This document shows positions 34,123 through 48,481 of a stretch of DNA of 64,000 nt, piece by piece. Source of the DNA: Rotaria sordida (taxonomy: Eukaryota > Rotifera > Eurotatoria > Philodinida > Philodinidae); assembly GCA_905250125.1 (NCBI GenBank), contig CAJNOL010000196.1:1-64000 (forward strand), given 5' to 3'. The first letter of the stretch is position 1, and every line of letters begins with the position of its first letter. The notes beneath the pieces were generated by a model, which had not been told where the DNA came from, did not search any database, and saw only the letters and a list, made by a program, of their open reading frames with translations. Position numbers and translations under genes: made by a program.

Positions 34123-37100
34123 CTAAAATTAGACGATAAAATTCAGTATATTCGAGCAAAAAATAAAAAGAAAGAAAAAAAAAATCAGTCGACATTGATA
34201 AAACCGAATAAAAAATACGTGTCACTCTACTTACGTCCTTACTTGACTACACAATCGTAAGTGGATGCGTAATATGTACACATACATACTATAGACGTCC
34301 GCATGTAACAACATAAAATGGGCTTATAAAATAAGGCAACGATACGAAAGAATACGACACTATATATTTATTCTTGAAAAATATTCTCGTTTAAGAAAAA
34401 AAAGAACTTTAGATTTATTATTACATTTATCTTTTAGATATCATTTGATAATTATATTTGAAAATGTAATCCAAAAAAAACACGCGAAACTTACATTTCA
34501 GTACGGGATTGTAATATATATATGTTTGTTCTACTCAGTTTGTGAACAGTGTTCTGTTGGTCGACAGAAATTGACAAAAGTATGAAAGTAAATGTGCTTA
34601 AAATGTGGAAAGAGAAAGAAATATACGACAGTAATAACGACGATGGTGTTGTTACTACATCGAGTCTCTCGATTGCATGAGAAGAAAGAATCGCAAGATG
34701 TTTGACCTCTTATCAAAGGAATGAGAAAAAGAAAAAAACCAATGTAAACCAAATATAACTTTACTAGGCTATTTAGATTAAAGACGTCCTGATATTATAA
34801 CCCCTTGTAAACTATTTACAATCATGTCATAACAGTGGTCATGTCTCATAGACCATTGATTAGTACATGGTAATATAAATACAAGCGGACTATGCATGAA
34901 ACTGAATTATAGAGTAGTGGACAAATGCCTTCTATTCCCGCGTATCTCGACTACTATATATGTTATAGATTGGTCCGTTTTTTCTTGCTTCTGGTTATCT
35001 ACTATATTAACTTCATCGAAGTTCATCAATTCTTCTTAGAGTTGTAACCATTTCTCTATGACTATTCGGGTGTAGAAACATGATCTATTGGCTTTTGGAA
35101 ATCATAACTCAGTTACAGTTTAGTGAATCGAGTTGAAACTTGTACATAAGTTTTGTGTATAGTGAAGCGTTATTACCGACAAATTTCATGAAAGAACTTT
35201 CCACTAAATGAAACTGAGATACGATCGGTAGGCGACTTTTATCTACTATTGTATTTCTAAAAAATTCTGCAAAATAGGCAAGTATTAAGAGTGGCTAAAG
35301 TTGATTTCTTCTAACAAACGACTAGTTAATAGAAAATTTTCATTAAATAAAAAACATAATTCTTGTTCGTTCTGGATATTTTTTGTACAAAATCTTAATT
35401 CACAAGTTTTCTGTAATGGTCACTGATAACTATATCTTATTTTCAATAGAACACAATGAGCGATATTGCATGGAGAAGTATAAATTCTAACTTTATTTGA
35501 AAAAAAAATGACATGACCGATGTCGAAAACAGTCTAGCGTGCAAGTATTCTATTGAGTATCTGTTCTAGTGAGCAAATATGGCGAATCCTGTTGAGTTCC
35601 ATGTACATGATTAATAGCTTCATTCAACATCATTTTAAATCCAATGATATAGATCAATAAATGTACTAGTAATAAATAATAATGAGACTATATACTTTCA
35701 TGTTGATAGAAGGGAGTGAAGTATTTTAAATTCCGCGATATGTGAACCGAAGCAACAACAATGGGTGTAGATATTTTATAATTATTGGTATTGTTAGTTT
35801 GTATTAGGCTTATAAATCAGCTATAGGTATAACGATAGATACGATATTTGAATCATACGAATACCTATATTTTGGCATGTACCTAAAAATGAAAATTATG
35901 AACTGAAATAGAATTGATCGATTTACAAGGAAATAAGGATTCTTACCACTAGGCCTTTCTTTTCGAGTTATGATCATTTTACTGAACTTTTAGCTTATTG
36001 CAGGAGATAAGGAGAAAAATCGCAGCAACGAGTTTTGGTCTAAAATTATCCAAAACCACAATAGCTTTCATGGTCTTTATGGTATTCTGAAAGTTGCAGT
36101 TCAAATGAATGTTTTCCTTCTGAGATGATACATTCGCAAAAAAACATTGCTTTCATACAAGAACTCCAAAAAATAGTCCAGTTTTTAGGCATCTGTTTGA
36201 GCTAAAACTTTCAGAATATTATAAAAGGCTGAAAGTTTAATAAAATGAACATAACTCAAGAAGAAAGGTTGAATGGCACGAATTCTTTCAGGATTTTTAT
36301 CTATATCTATGAGCTCAAACGGAGATTATCAGTCGGATGGTTGCTTTTGTTAGTAAACTTGAATCAATCATATTAAAAATTTCAAACTAGTACTAACTAA
36401 TACAATATATTTGCATACTTAATCTTCACATCTCTCTTAATTTTTCATGATTTTGTTTTTGAAATTGTTTTGATTCGTTCTCGTTTGTCGAATAATTTTG
36501 ATTTTCTGGATTTTTAACACTCTTAAATCAGAAAATTAGGACCCACTGTGATATTGGTATCTATGTAGCTGATAAAACAAATGTCAAATGATTATTTTAA
36601 GAAAAGCATGCGGTCTAATAGACTTTTAAATTGAGAATAATATAATCGAATCATATTTTTGTTCTTATTTGATATAGAAAATCATTGAAATTTTAATTAT
36701 CTTTTCAAAGAAAAACAACAACTATCGATTTTTTATTTCATTCGATCATGATCACATAGATACAATGTTCTAATTTTGAAAACTGTTTTATTCTAGCATA
36801 CATATCTCTATGTCATCTCGTAAATATTCATCAAAAAAAAAAAAGAAACAGATCTTTTATGATGAACTTATTGGCATATCAATGATATAATTATTATAAG
36901 ATAAGACACATTGGTGATTTATAAATAATACCTAGATATCATTGATTTGTTTTGTTATTCACAGGTTTATATTATTGTTCTATCAATTTTGTGAAACGCG
37001 ATTTACAATGAGTGCTGAAGAATAAATAGAAGAAACCAATTTCTTTATGATTAGCAGCAGCGGGTACATCATATTTTACATTTTAATTCCACAGAGATTA

Positions 37101-37557
37101 CGCTAAAAGCTTTTTTTAAATATACGTATAATTCTATTTCTTTATTATAGCTAAATATATCATTATGGAATATTTTTAATATATAACTAATCACTTCTTT
37201 CCTTTTGATATCATGCATTAGAATACTGATCATATCTACTTTTTCTACTTGTTGAACTTTTAAATATCGTGAATTTTCTTTTTTTTTCTGTTCCTCTTAT
37301 TGCGTAGTTCGATATAATAAAGATATATACATATTAGAATATCTCTATCTACGCATTGGATAAAAATATAATTACGCAGTTGAATTCTATTCTAATGTCT
37401 AGACATATAAAATAGTGCAATTTATTGAAATAGATACAATAAGAAAAAGTTCGTCTACTTGACAATTTAACGTACACATTATATAAATTAACTAATAAAT
37501 TTTCTTCTGTTTGTCATATTTACATATTGTTTTTTTTTCGATTATCATCGTATTGAA
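34123..37557. other. Gene-free stretch with one weak inverted repeat
   Basis: AT-rich, no gene seen. At about 35950-36330 inverted blocks (TTTCTTTTCGAGTTATGATCAT against ATGAACATAACTCAAGAAGAAA, and CTTTCAGAATA against TATTCTGAAAG) mark a decayed palindromic element. A block at 37090-37200 resembles 20505-20710. Confidence 0.5.
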
Positions 37558-37814
37558 ATGGTAAGAGTTGAGTTTTATGTTTAATTTAATTATTTATTCT
37601 TATGATATATATATAGCCACCGAAAGGAAAGACAGCTGAAGAAAAACAACATCAAGCTCATTTGGATAATCATGCTAACCAACTAAGTCCAAACAATAAA
37701 TTCTTTCGTCCAAAACATGAGCCGGAAGGTTGGAAGGTGAATGAAGCAGCTATGAAACTTCGTGCAAGACAATTGAATCCTAATGATCCAATTTATAAAG
37801 CACCAAAAAAATAA
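37558..37814 (+). CDS. Small basic protein, 66 residues, ATG-only first coding exon
   Basis: The first coding exon seems to be just the ATG (37558-37560), followed at once by a GTAAGAG donor. After a 56-bp intron ending ATATATAG, exon 2 (37617-37814) encodes PPKGKTAEEKQHQAHLDNHA, then NQLSPNNKFFRPKHEPEGWK and ends NDPIYKAPKK. The joined product is 66 residues, hydrophilic and basic, with NPN/NPND-type turns and no membrane segment. I do not recognise it. Coding support comes from the clean frame, good splice sites and non-repetitive composition. It stands alone, with no close neighbour on either side. Confidence 0.65.
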
Positions 37815-40800
37815 AAATAAAATGTTCTTGTAATTTCTATTATATAAAGAACAAATAAAAGAAAGACATATCACTTATGTTTATTCAAATATCTCTGAGA
37901 TATTAAAGATAGTTGTTGAATCTATTTTGAATCGATAAAAAGAAAGAAATAGATATTGATCATCTATTCAAAAGAAAAACTTCCTAGGAAGAACATTTGA
38001 ATCAGTAATTATTACTAATGTATCAGTAAGATCAAAAAAAGTAATAATAGAAGTTAATGATGTTATGATTAATAAAGATTTTAATTGTTCAGCTTTTCTA
38101 TTGTAAACAAACACAAATACATTGGCATCTACAATTTAATCTGAGTTTTGATTATTACAATTATTGTGTGTTTAATATAGTAAACGCCTAAATAAAAAAA
38201 AAGATTCTATAAAATAAAAATCATATATTTATAAATCTTGTTGTAGTTTTTTTGTTTTTTTTCTTTCTTGTTGACAATTATTGATTTGATAGGCAACTAA
38301 ATTTTCATAAAGATTATTATTCAGTTAATATAAGTAAATAATTTTGACTTGATACGATTAGGGTATCATAATGATGAGTGACATTATAACTTGTTAGTGA
38401 GAAATACTCCATATTAAATAGTTCATCCTATAAAATACAAAAATTTCTTTGAGATACATATTATGAGTTCCACTAAGATAAAAAAATTCATATGAGAAAT
38501 TGATTGTGAAAACTAATAATCGACAATTCGAAACTTTTTGCATATGAAAAATAATAATTTAGATATTTAGACGTTCGATTCAAAATAGAAACGATCAAAT
38601 TGAGAATTTCATGAGATTTGAACAGATTTCGAAATCCTAAACTCAATTAGAATTCTGAATCTGCATGAAATATTCTTAATATTGTTAAATAGAATAGTTC
38701 TTATTTCTGGAGTGCAATTATCATTATTATGCAGATATTATAATTACCAGAGAAAAGGCTTCTTCTTGAAAATATTTTCATCGATGCGGTCTAAAGTAGT
38801 GTAATTTATTTTAAAAATGTCATCTTTCATCCTAGTGTATTTTTCAATCTAGCCAATTCTATGTGATATTCTTTATTCTCTGCAAATGACGCTCATATTG
38901 GAGTTGCTGTGAGCAAATGGAAGATGAATATATAACATTAATAAATTCTACAATTATTACTTGATATTTTATGGGAAATTGCTTGTGTTTGGTACTCAAT
39001 AAAAGTCAAAAGTTAATTATTGAGAAACTACTAGATAACCTTTTGTATTATTTATCGTAACAATCAACAAACTAATTGTTTTTTGTACTTGTTCAATTAA
39101 CTGATTCTAGTTTAGTAGTTAATAACTAATTATAAAGCAATTTGGAATAATAGGAAAACACGAACAACTATCTATTTCTAATCGTTTGACAAAGATAAAA
39201 ACTATCATGCTGTATTCGCTCTTTTAAGTAGTTATCATCTAGTACATTCATATTCATATGAACATGATTTCATCGTCGATACTTTTTCTTAAATTCAAGC
39301 AACAACAAAGTACAGTATCAACTCACCATATTGCGAGAACATTAATACATAATACAATGAGAGTCGAAGAGACACAAATAGTTGGTAGTAGGTTATCAAG
39401 TGACAAAGGTGGATATTCATCCACAGATGATGTCATCATTGTTAAATGCTTTTAATTTTCGAAGAAAATCATGATATATGCGTATACACATTTCTAGTAT
39501 AAGTCTTCAAAGATGTTTCATTGGTATATTCATAATTACTATGAAGAATAAGATCGGTTACTTAGTTCATACTTGAAAAAAAATGTATAATACAACACTT
39601 TGTTTGAATAATAGAAGAATTACTTTGATTTTGTATCATGAAAATAACTTTATCGAAAAAGAATTATTCGTTTTCATTTTTATCTGAGAATTTCATAAAT
39701 GTACTTTAAAACGATCTTCATTTATATTTATCGATTACAATCTATTAAAAATATTCTTTGTCTTAAATCTTATACTATGAAAGAAGACAAATGAAAAAAA
39801 AATCAATCACTCTTCTATTTATTCTTCTTTATAGTCTAATTTTAAAAATCAAAATTTAAACCATAAGTATGTATAAAGATAAATTATATAAAGTATGCTT
39901 TATCGTTGTTCAGAGACATTTTTACCAAGAACAGTTATGCATGAATAATTATTTATGAGGACGACAAGTTAGGGACGTTTTTGAACAGACATTTTTCAAA
40001 GGGTAATTTTAAGACTCAATTCTTCCAATTAATCTGATCAACAATATTATATTTTTAGAAGATATGATATGGGAAAAAAAACAGACATTTTTCAAGAAAA
40101 TCTAGTAAATTCTAAAAAAAAATCTCTGTAGGCCTGCATATAACAATCTTCGATGCAAAACAAGCGTCTTATTTTTATTAATAGATGATTTGTCCTTGTA
40201 ACGTATATCATTTCTTTTTTCGTCAATGACAGTTTAGAATGATCAGATAATGAGATAAACAATCATTCGAACTGTCAAAAAAAATGCAAATTGTATCAAT
40301 CAAACGCATAACGATAATACATTGTTAGATAAGGAATGAAAAAGAAAAAAAACTATATGATGATGCAGTACGTTCTTTTCCATATGTATAGAGTATTGAT
40401 GTTATGAAATGACAAAAGAGTATTGAGGAATTTTTAATTTTAACCTTCACATGATATATTCTGAACGCCATTCCTCTTGCTTCTATGAAAAGAAGTGCTG
40501 TGAACTAGTCTATGAGGATAGGTATAAGGTTCAGATATGTTTCCTTTTGATTAAGTGGCTTTTCAGACTGAAAAAGCAAGTTTTTCAAAATATGATATTT
40601 TAATGAGTAACAAATGCCACAGAAGAAAACGTGATCGGCAACACTTACATTGTAGTTTATAGAATTCTCAATTCGCACCATCAATAATTCAGAATGAGAG
40701 CCAGTGTCAATCGGTCCAAAATTCCACAATCAATTCAAACTATAGCTATTTAAAAAAAATTAAAAACCTTCTGATAGGTCTTACTTTAGCTTGTGTTTTA

Positions 40801-42104
40801 AGATATCTGGCTTTTTTTCTCAAAACACACATACATATTTCATTTCCAGTTCTGATATAATTTGTTGATGATCTTTTGTTGAATATAATGGAAGTATTAT
40901 ACTTAAATAAATACAATATTCTTCAAAAATGTTTTTCAGTCGGTCAACAAGGAGATAGAATTTCAGTCAAACTGAACACGATGATGGTATGAAAAGTATA
41001 GCTTTTATCTAAACGTTCTTTAGGAATAGCTCTTAAGGTCTATCCTTACGAAAACGTGTTTCCTAGTTTCTGGAACTATTTAACCGTAGAAAAGACAATA
41101 AGAGTATATGTTTGTAAAGTGATAATAGATTATCTGTTAGATTCTTCACAAACAGAAGGATGTGCTTGTAGTTGTAGATGTAAAACTGATAGCCTCCGTT
41201 ACTTGTGACAATGTTGTATGAGATTGAGTTTGACTAAAATTATGCTTTTTGATCGAGAAACAGTGGCCAGCGAAATTATCATATTTTTGTCTGTTCTGTG
41301 CATTGAATGCAAAATAAAAATTACTTATTAGTTCGTATAGTGCACATTCTGGCGAACATTCAACTGACTCTTCATCACCGTCGATTTATCTATATGAACG
41401 ACGGGAGACAGAGTAAGCAAAACGAGGGTAATATTTGTATGAAAGAAATGCAGTATATGATAAATAAATCATGTTGTATTAATCTATATATAGATGTTTA
41501 TACTCAAAAATTGGATTTATTTTGCGACGTATATATATAGGTAATACGGTGCATGATTCTCACTCGTAGAACAACGTCATTATACTACACAGCTATTCTG
41601 GTGGTGGATACATAATATTTCGTACGAGTTCAACCAGTAAGTGTATGTCTTTCAAAAATGCAGTCTCTTCAGAGAGTCTTTGAGGTCAGGAGTATCGAGC
41701 GAATTTTGCGGTCGTCAAGTAGAACGACTAATCGTCTATAGTGTTATTTTCGTGTTATTGTCATTTTTTTCTCGCAGAGAAAACTTTCTGAAATTCTTTT
41801 CAAAATGAACAGCAGAGTTTAGCTGCTGTAAATCCATTTTCTCACAAAGCATCTGTAACGTGAATTGTCAAGCCTTCTTGTGAGTGCTATCGTAGAAATG
41901 CAACCATTCTGTATTGTATTCTTTTATCATTCGAAAAGTGGAACGTGTTCTCTTTAAGTGGGTATTTAGCGAAGAATGTGCTTAGATTAACTCTTTCGAA
42001 GCGAACAGTTCCATTTAAAAATAATTATCTCTTCCTTTATTTATTAAATATAGTATATGATAATATATATGATAACTAATATTTCGAACGTACCGTTTGA
42101 TTTT
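37815..42104. other. Gene-free stretch, 4.3 kb
   Basis: AT-rich. I see no exon series, RNA gene or clear repeat. The short frames at 39258, 40505 and 41307 lack support. Confidence 0.5.
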
Positions 42105-43545
42105 CGGCCACTTATAAGTTGCAGGAAATAATCAAAAGTAGTCAGCTAGAATGAGAGTTTTATGCTCTTTCTAAACATATATATTCAGAATTCTTTTCTG
42201 ACTTGACATCGATTCATTAGGAGTAAATATTTGATGACGACCAAAAATTATGTTTGTACAGAATATTTCATGCACTGTAAACGAGAAAATAAGTTATACA
42301 GTTTAATGAAGGATATTCCAGGAATGCCCATATGAATTCATCGATGAAGTTTTAATTAGAAAATCAAAAGTGAATTCATATGGACATTCCTAGAATTTCG
42401 AATTCTGTTTATCAATTTGAACATTTTCTAGAAATTTGAAATTCAATTTTGAATTTCATTTTCATTTTTATTTCATAATTAAGTTTCTTTTATTTATTTT
42501 ATAAAATAAATAATTTAATTTTAATTTCAATTTCAATTTAAATAAATCCATAAATGTTGAATTTCATTAATACATCAAATAAAATAAATAGCTAATTTTA
42601 ATTTTAATCAAAATTCCTAAACATTAAATTCACATGAATGTACCGAATAAAATAAATAAATCAATAGATAATTTTAATTTAAATAAATTCATAAATATTG
42701 AATTTCATTAATGCACCAAAGAAAATAAATAGTTTAACTTTAATTTCAATTTTAATAAATGCAAACATTGATTTCATTAATGTATCAAGTAAAATAAATA
42801 ATTAATTTTAATTTTATTTTTAATAGATTCATAGACATTGAATTCAGATAAATGTATTGAATAAATTAAATAAATAAATATTATCTATTCGTCCATACAA
42901 AAATATAATATTCATCAACTCATTACAGTTGCTGGAAAAATAATGAAGGCATAACACTGTCGGCTGACTTATATACATAAACGAAAAATAACTCTATAGT
43001 AGTCATTGTTGCAATGATTTTCCAAAAAGTTGTCTTCATTTTTGACTTTGTCTAGAATTTATATGGATTTTCTAATTTCTTTAAAAATCATTTTTTTTAG
43101 AAAATCAAATTGAATTTTTATTGTTTAGAAAATCAAGCATATTTTGAGAATATTTTAAATTCAACGAATGAATAATAAAAGTTTTAAAATACTTTAGCTT
43201 ATTTAAAATCAATTTTCTACAGAATAGAAATTAAAAAAGATTTTCAGTGTAGAGATGTATTTAGAAAGAGCGTCAAATTCTGATTCTAAGCGGTTCCTTT
43301 TGATTCTCTTCAACTACATTTATGTGTTCAAAAAGTCAGCAAACATATTTACCAAGACCTTTGACACTAGTGATTTATACAAACATCGTTTTTGTTCCTC
43401 ATCAAATATTTGCTCTTAATGAATCAACTTCAAGTCAGAAAAGAATTCTGAATAGATGTTTAGAAAAAGCTTGAAATTCATATTCTAGCTGACTATTTTT
43501 GATTATCTCCTGTAATCTATAAGCGAACGAAAATAACGTAGAAAT
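42105..43545. mobile_element. Composite inverted-repeat element, about 1.44 kb
   Basis: The left terminus (about 42115-42270) and right terminus (about 43390-43545) are inverted copies. Landmarks are GTCAGCTAGAAT and its complement near 43475, and TCAGAATTCTTTTCTGACTT and its complement near 43438. Inside are a perfect-looking short hairpin (about 42325-42400, around CATATGAATTCA / TGAATTCATATG) and a tandem repeat. No transposase seen. It ends about 110 bp upstream of the GPLD1 start. Confidence 0.65.
42480..42880. repeat. AT-rich tandem repeat, unit about 95 bp, about 4 copies
   Basis: Repeated blocks of AAAATAAATA, TTTTAATTTTAAT, AAATTCATAAA(C/T)ATTGA, TTTCATTAATG(C/T)A. Units are diverged. 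It lies inside the element at 42105-43545. Confidence 0.6.
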
Positions 43546-43653
43546 GTTGTACGAAGACTTTTTACATAGGGGTTAATATTAATCATCAACTCATTGTTAT
43601 AAAAAGCACTTTTGTGAAACGTATCAAGAAAAAATTTAGTGTGAAACAATAGG

Positions 43654-46115
43654 ATGCTGATCGATTTCATCTTTTTGGTTCTCTCATTGCCTCTCGTGGT
43701 GTTCGGATGTGGTATCACAACACACATCGAAATTTCACATCGTGCTCAAGAGCTTTGGCTACATCAGCCTGTTTATCAACAATATATTCTCCAACATCCA
43801 GATGCATTGCAAGGAGGATCTCCATATCCTGATTCTATGTATAATAGTTTATGTTATAACGGTACTTTAAATCAAGTGTCTGAAGATACCCATTGGTACG
43901 GAGAATTGATCATTTCGTTTTCATAATAGTTATCATCTTGTTCACAATTTCAGGTATCCATTTATGAAAATCGCCATTGAATACATGCGTGATAAACATC
44001 CATTATCAGGACTACGCGACGATGAACTTGGACAAAAGTTACTTGTATTTCTATTTGGTGTGGCTTGCCATCAAGTGGCTGATGCTGCGTGGCATGCAAA
44101 TTTAACAGGCTGTCCGAATGGATTTATCGATGCAACAGCCTGGGAGAGTTTTAATAGCAATCGAGAAATGGCACATTCAAGTGATGATACAGGTGGAGAT
44201 AGTGTTATTAATTACGAATTACCGGTCGGTTATATCGGTAAAAGGCCGAAAAACTAATTTTTTTTTTCTAAAAATGATCTTTCTATGGTTCATAGGGCTT
44301 ATCGACTAGTGGTTTGTTCCAAGCCACGAACTTGAAGAGATCTATGCGCGATATGCTGATGCCTATAACTCACCACTGGAAAATAATGCTACTGAGATGC
44401 GTATTCAAACCTGTTCTAGTATTATTTTCGGCGGACGATTTGCTGATGCTCTTCTTCTCGGTCTTCTATATCCCACATACTCATCCAATAATAGTTTTCT
44501 ACTCGATCAACTGCACGAATACTACTATGGTAGTTTACCAAATATGGCTCAGCTAGCGGTTCGATATTGGGATCAGATTATTGCAATGTATGAAAATGGA
44601 ACAAATATTTGTACATTGACCGGCATTAATCCATATTATCTGAACTGTACCATTCCTCACACTGTTACACATCAACAACAGCAAGAATTAACATCATACA
44701 TTCAATCAGCACCTTCAGGTTATTTACCTTTTTCAGACAACACTTTATCATTATTGCCGCCATTGGGCACCACCGAAATTCTGACTGGGCTCATTTCAAA
44801 TCAAAGTTATGCCGCATTTGGTCATGCAACCCTCTTTGGTGATTTTAACGGTGATGGACGTACCGATCTTGTCGTGTCAGCACCCGATTATTATGTACTC
44901 GGATGTGTACAAGGTGGTCGAGTGTTCATTATATATGGTCAAGAGAATCGTTTTCTCATACCCGACCGTCAAATTTCGATTATTGAAGGACTTGCCAATC
45001 AAACACTTATTTCGCCCGTATGTGATGGCGATCGATTCGGTTCAGCATTGGCTAGCCTTAATTTGAACAACGACGGATTTAACGATCTGGTCGTTAGCAG
45101 TCCATCACACGGATTCGGCTTTCGTGGAGCAGTATTTGTGTTTGCCGGTAGTGCAGACGGCCTTCAACTTCAACCATATATGCGTATTGATGGAGTGAAT
45201 GAACATGACTCAATTGGATTTGGACTATATACGGCACATCTCGATAATGATAATCGACTTGATTTGATCATTACTAGTCCATACGCTCAACCGAACGGTT
45301 ATAATCAGCCACAACAAGGAGCTGTCTGGATCTTCAAGAGCTCTGATCCTCAAATGTCGAGTAATAATCTCACTGTTGCCAATGCATCGTTCACCATTTA
45401 TGGTGAAACAGCGAAATCAAAATTTGGTTATTCACTTGAAATAATTCCGCCGTCGTGCATCAGCAATGTAGCCTATCCAACTCTCATGATCAGTGCACCG
45501 GCCGACAAGGGTAAACTGTTCGTATACTCGTTTGAACCTGAAATCTATCTCATCCTTACTCTCTCTGGCACGCAAGACAAGGGTCATTTTGGACAGAGTT
45601 TTTCGATTTATAAAGACGGATGTTGGCTGGCTGTTGGATCGCCAACCCGTTTAACCAACTGGTACGGTGGTGTTGATGTTATTTTACTGTCCAATCTTTT
45701 CGGTCAATCAAACATTCATCTTCAACTGAGTGACATCCCTGTACGTGTCTCAATTAGTGGTGATAAGATCTTTGGACGTCTTGGCACAACAATTCAATGG
45801 AAACCCAACGGTGATTTATACATATCAGCTCCGCTCGGCAAGCAAAACATTCAGCCATTACAATCACAAAAATCCATAGGTCGTGCGTACATTGTATCTG
45901 CTAGTCGAATCTCAATGCCACTCGGTCTAGGAGTGCAATCAATTACAAGTATGTGTTCGACGACTTACGTCGCTCACAATCAAATGAATCGATTCGGTAC
46001 TCGTACTAATATTCTTTCCTCAACATCTGTCTCCTACTATGTCATTTCATCACCATTCACGACCATATCTGATAATGTTCGTCTGCCGGGCATGTTATAT
46101 TTTCTATCGTTATAA
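43654..46115 (+). CDS. GPLD1: GPI-specific phospholipase D-like protein, with an in-frame TAG
   Basis: Exons 43654-43895, 43954-44237 and 44296-46115 join by GT/AG rules in phases 2 and 1 to 781 codons. A signal peptide (about residues 1-18, FIFLVLSLPLVVFG) precedes CGITTHIEISHRA. The zinc-dependent phospholipase domain follows with likely ligands in HPDALQGGSPYPD, SEDTHW, CHQVADAAWH and EMAHSSDDTGGD. The C-terminal part is a beta-propeller with seven FG-GAP-like blades, e.g. GDFNGDGRTDLVVSAP, LNNDGFNDLVVSSP and LDNDNRLDLIITSP. The enzyme is secreted and releases GPI-anchored proteins. Oddity: codon 180 is TAG (44307-44309), between GLID and WFVPSHELEE, with the frame otherwise intact on both sides. 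A nonsense allele, sequence error, read-through, or an alternative phase-0 junction (donor CCG|GTCGGT to acceptor ending at 44309) could explain it. Confidence 0.85.
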
Positions 46116-48481
46116 AACTGATTTTTAGTTTTAAAAAGTAACTCTGGACACAATAAGAGACTGCCTTTCTAAATAAAACATACGATAAGTTTTCTCTTTT
46201 GGGTACTACCAGTAGTCGATGCTAACAGTAGTTCTTCATTGATGACCAGCAGCTTATCAGCTGATATAAGGATAACATTGCAAGCACCCATTGACAACCT
46301 GGATCTCAAACTAATAAATTTCTTCCGAATTTGGATAAGTTATGACTTTGTCAGTTTTGTAGAGCATCACTTGCTCTATCTTCTGGCATATGAAACTCTT
46401 CACTTAGCATTAATTAGAACCAATTCGGTAACTAAACATTCTCTTGTGGTTCCCGGCGATGATTTTTCAGTCGTAATTCAAGCGTTGTTCAACATCGACT
46501 CAAGTAAACTTTCTCAAAGTTTCACAAAATATAGATCTCAATTAATTGAGAAAAATATCTGATAGAATCAAGATTCTACTATGCATCTTTTCGACAAGTT
46601 AATGGAATCATTATAGATCTGAATGACACATATAGATATAATTGCTCATATAGAATTTTAACCTTGCATGAGGCTATTGTTGAAGCATTTTCTTGCTAAA
46701 TTGATAGTTATGCAACATTTTTCTTAACATAATTTCAACATACCTATTTTCGTCAGAACTTGCCACATCAAAGTGAGAACTACTGGCTTTCACGACCGAA
46801 TTCACATAATTAACACGAACAATTACAACTATGTGATTTCACAAACTCTTCATGTTTTCGTCGCATCAGTCTTAATTATAATTATCAATAAGAGAGCTAT
46901 ACATCGTTTGGAATAGATCACTTTACTATTGTCAGAAGATATATTAATTGGAATTTCGTAATTAATCTTTAGTGCTCAATAGCTTCAGATATTTTTATGC
47001 GGATACTTGTGCGTTGTAAGTTACTATTCTTCAAATGAGATTATTACAACTATTCCTAAAAACCTAGATTAACTTTTAACTGAGAGATGCAAAGTGATTG
47101 CAAGGCACTTCGAATTGAAACTAGACAACAGTAAGTACTCTCTGGTAACTGTTCACAAATTTTTTAGGTAAAACACTATAAAGTAATTGATTCAGAAAAT
47201 GTACGAGAGGGTGTAGGACACATTTTTCGATACATGCAAGTCATATTTTTCATATTACAAACCTCTACTAAAGCTTAAAGAATTTCGTCGAATGAGTTTC
47301 GCAAAATTTTTATGAGTTTTTCAGGAAAACTTTTATAAAATTCACAGATACACTTGTAAAACAAGTACACCATAGTGTATTCGAAAGTATAAACTTTGAG
47401 CTTTCAACCCCCATATGCAACTCAAAGACGAACTGCTAATATGGACAAAAATCGTGATATCTGATATACTTCAGTACTCTTTAAAAATAATTTCACTGTA
47501 AATATTGGTTTATTTTATACATAAGTACAAAATATAGGATATTCAGAGTAAAGGTATTTTGAATCAGAATATATTTAAAATAATTTCATTCTATTTTTTT
47601 AATTTCTGTTTCCTCAAAAAAAATTCCAAAAACTTATACGAAATAATAAATATTTGATAAATTTTCATCATCAGTATTTCTATGAGCTTGAAAATTAAAT
47701 TAAAAATTGTGTTTATTTTTTCGAATACCAAATAATACAAATTGTTTGTGAATATTATTCAACGTTGGCCCAAGAAAGCTAACATAAGTGGAAGATGTTA
47801 CTATTTATTTACAAAGAGAACGGAAGAAAAATTTTCGACTTCGCTAATGGTAAAAACCAAAATCTTTCATAACTGCCTGGGTGTCACATCCGCGATACCC
47901 TCGGCCTTCTTCACGATTTGACCAGTCCTGATATTATTCATGCATTTAAAATGATTGATTTTAATTTTTTGTCATATTATTGCAACAATATCATCCATAT
48001 TTTTCAAATTTTGTATTGTTCAATGTCTAAATAAAAATGCTTGTATTTCTTCTATAAAGAACAAAAAACAAATTGTTTACTATCTTTGTATTTGTGCTGA
48101 CAAGAACTTTCTTGAAAATAATCATCTTGAAAAAAAAATCTGTTTTAAAACTAGTTAAATATTATCATATTGTCATTCTTTTACAAAAAAAAAAACAAAG
48201 TACACATATATCAATACATTTTCTTATGATAAGTTTTCAGCAATAGTATTGCATCCATATTTTACATCATAAGTACTCAACAAAACCGGTATGTTTTTCT
48301 TTTCTTTTTTTAACACATGCGGTGTATGATTAATACGAAAGATTGCGTCACTTCCGAATATTTATCGTCGAGAGAAAAGAAACTTCGTAATCGCATATGA
48401 TACGAAACACAATGCATTATAGTTTTTTTTTTTTCTTAAGAACATCATTTTTATTGCCTACAAACGAAATATTTATTCTTT
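46116..48481. other. Gene-free stretch
   Basis: AT-rich. The frame at 46239-46562 has no recognisable domain. Nothing else seen. Confidence 0.5.
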
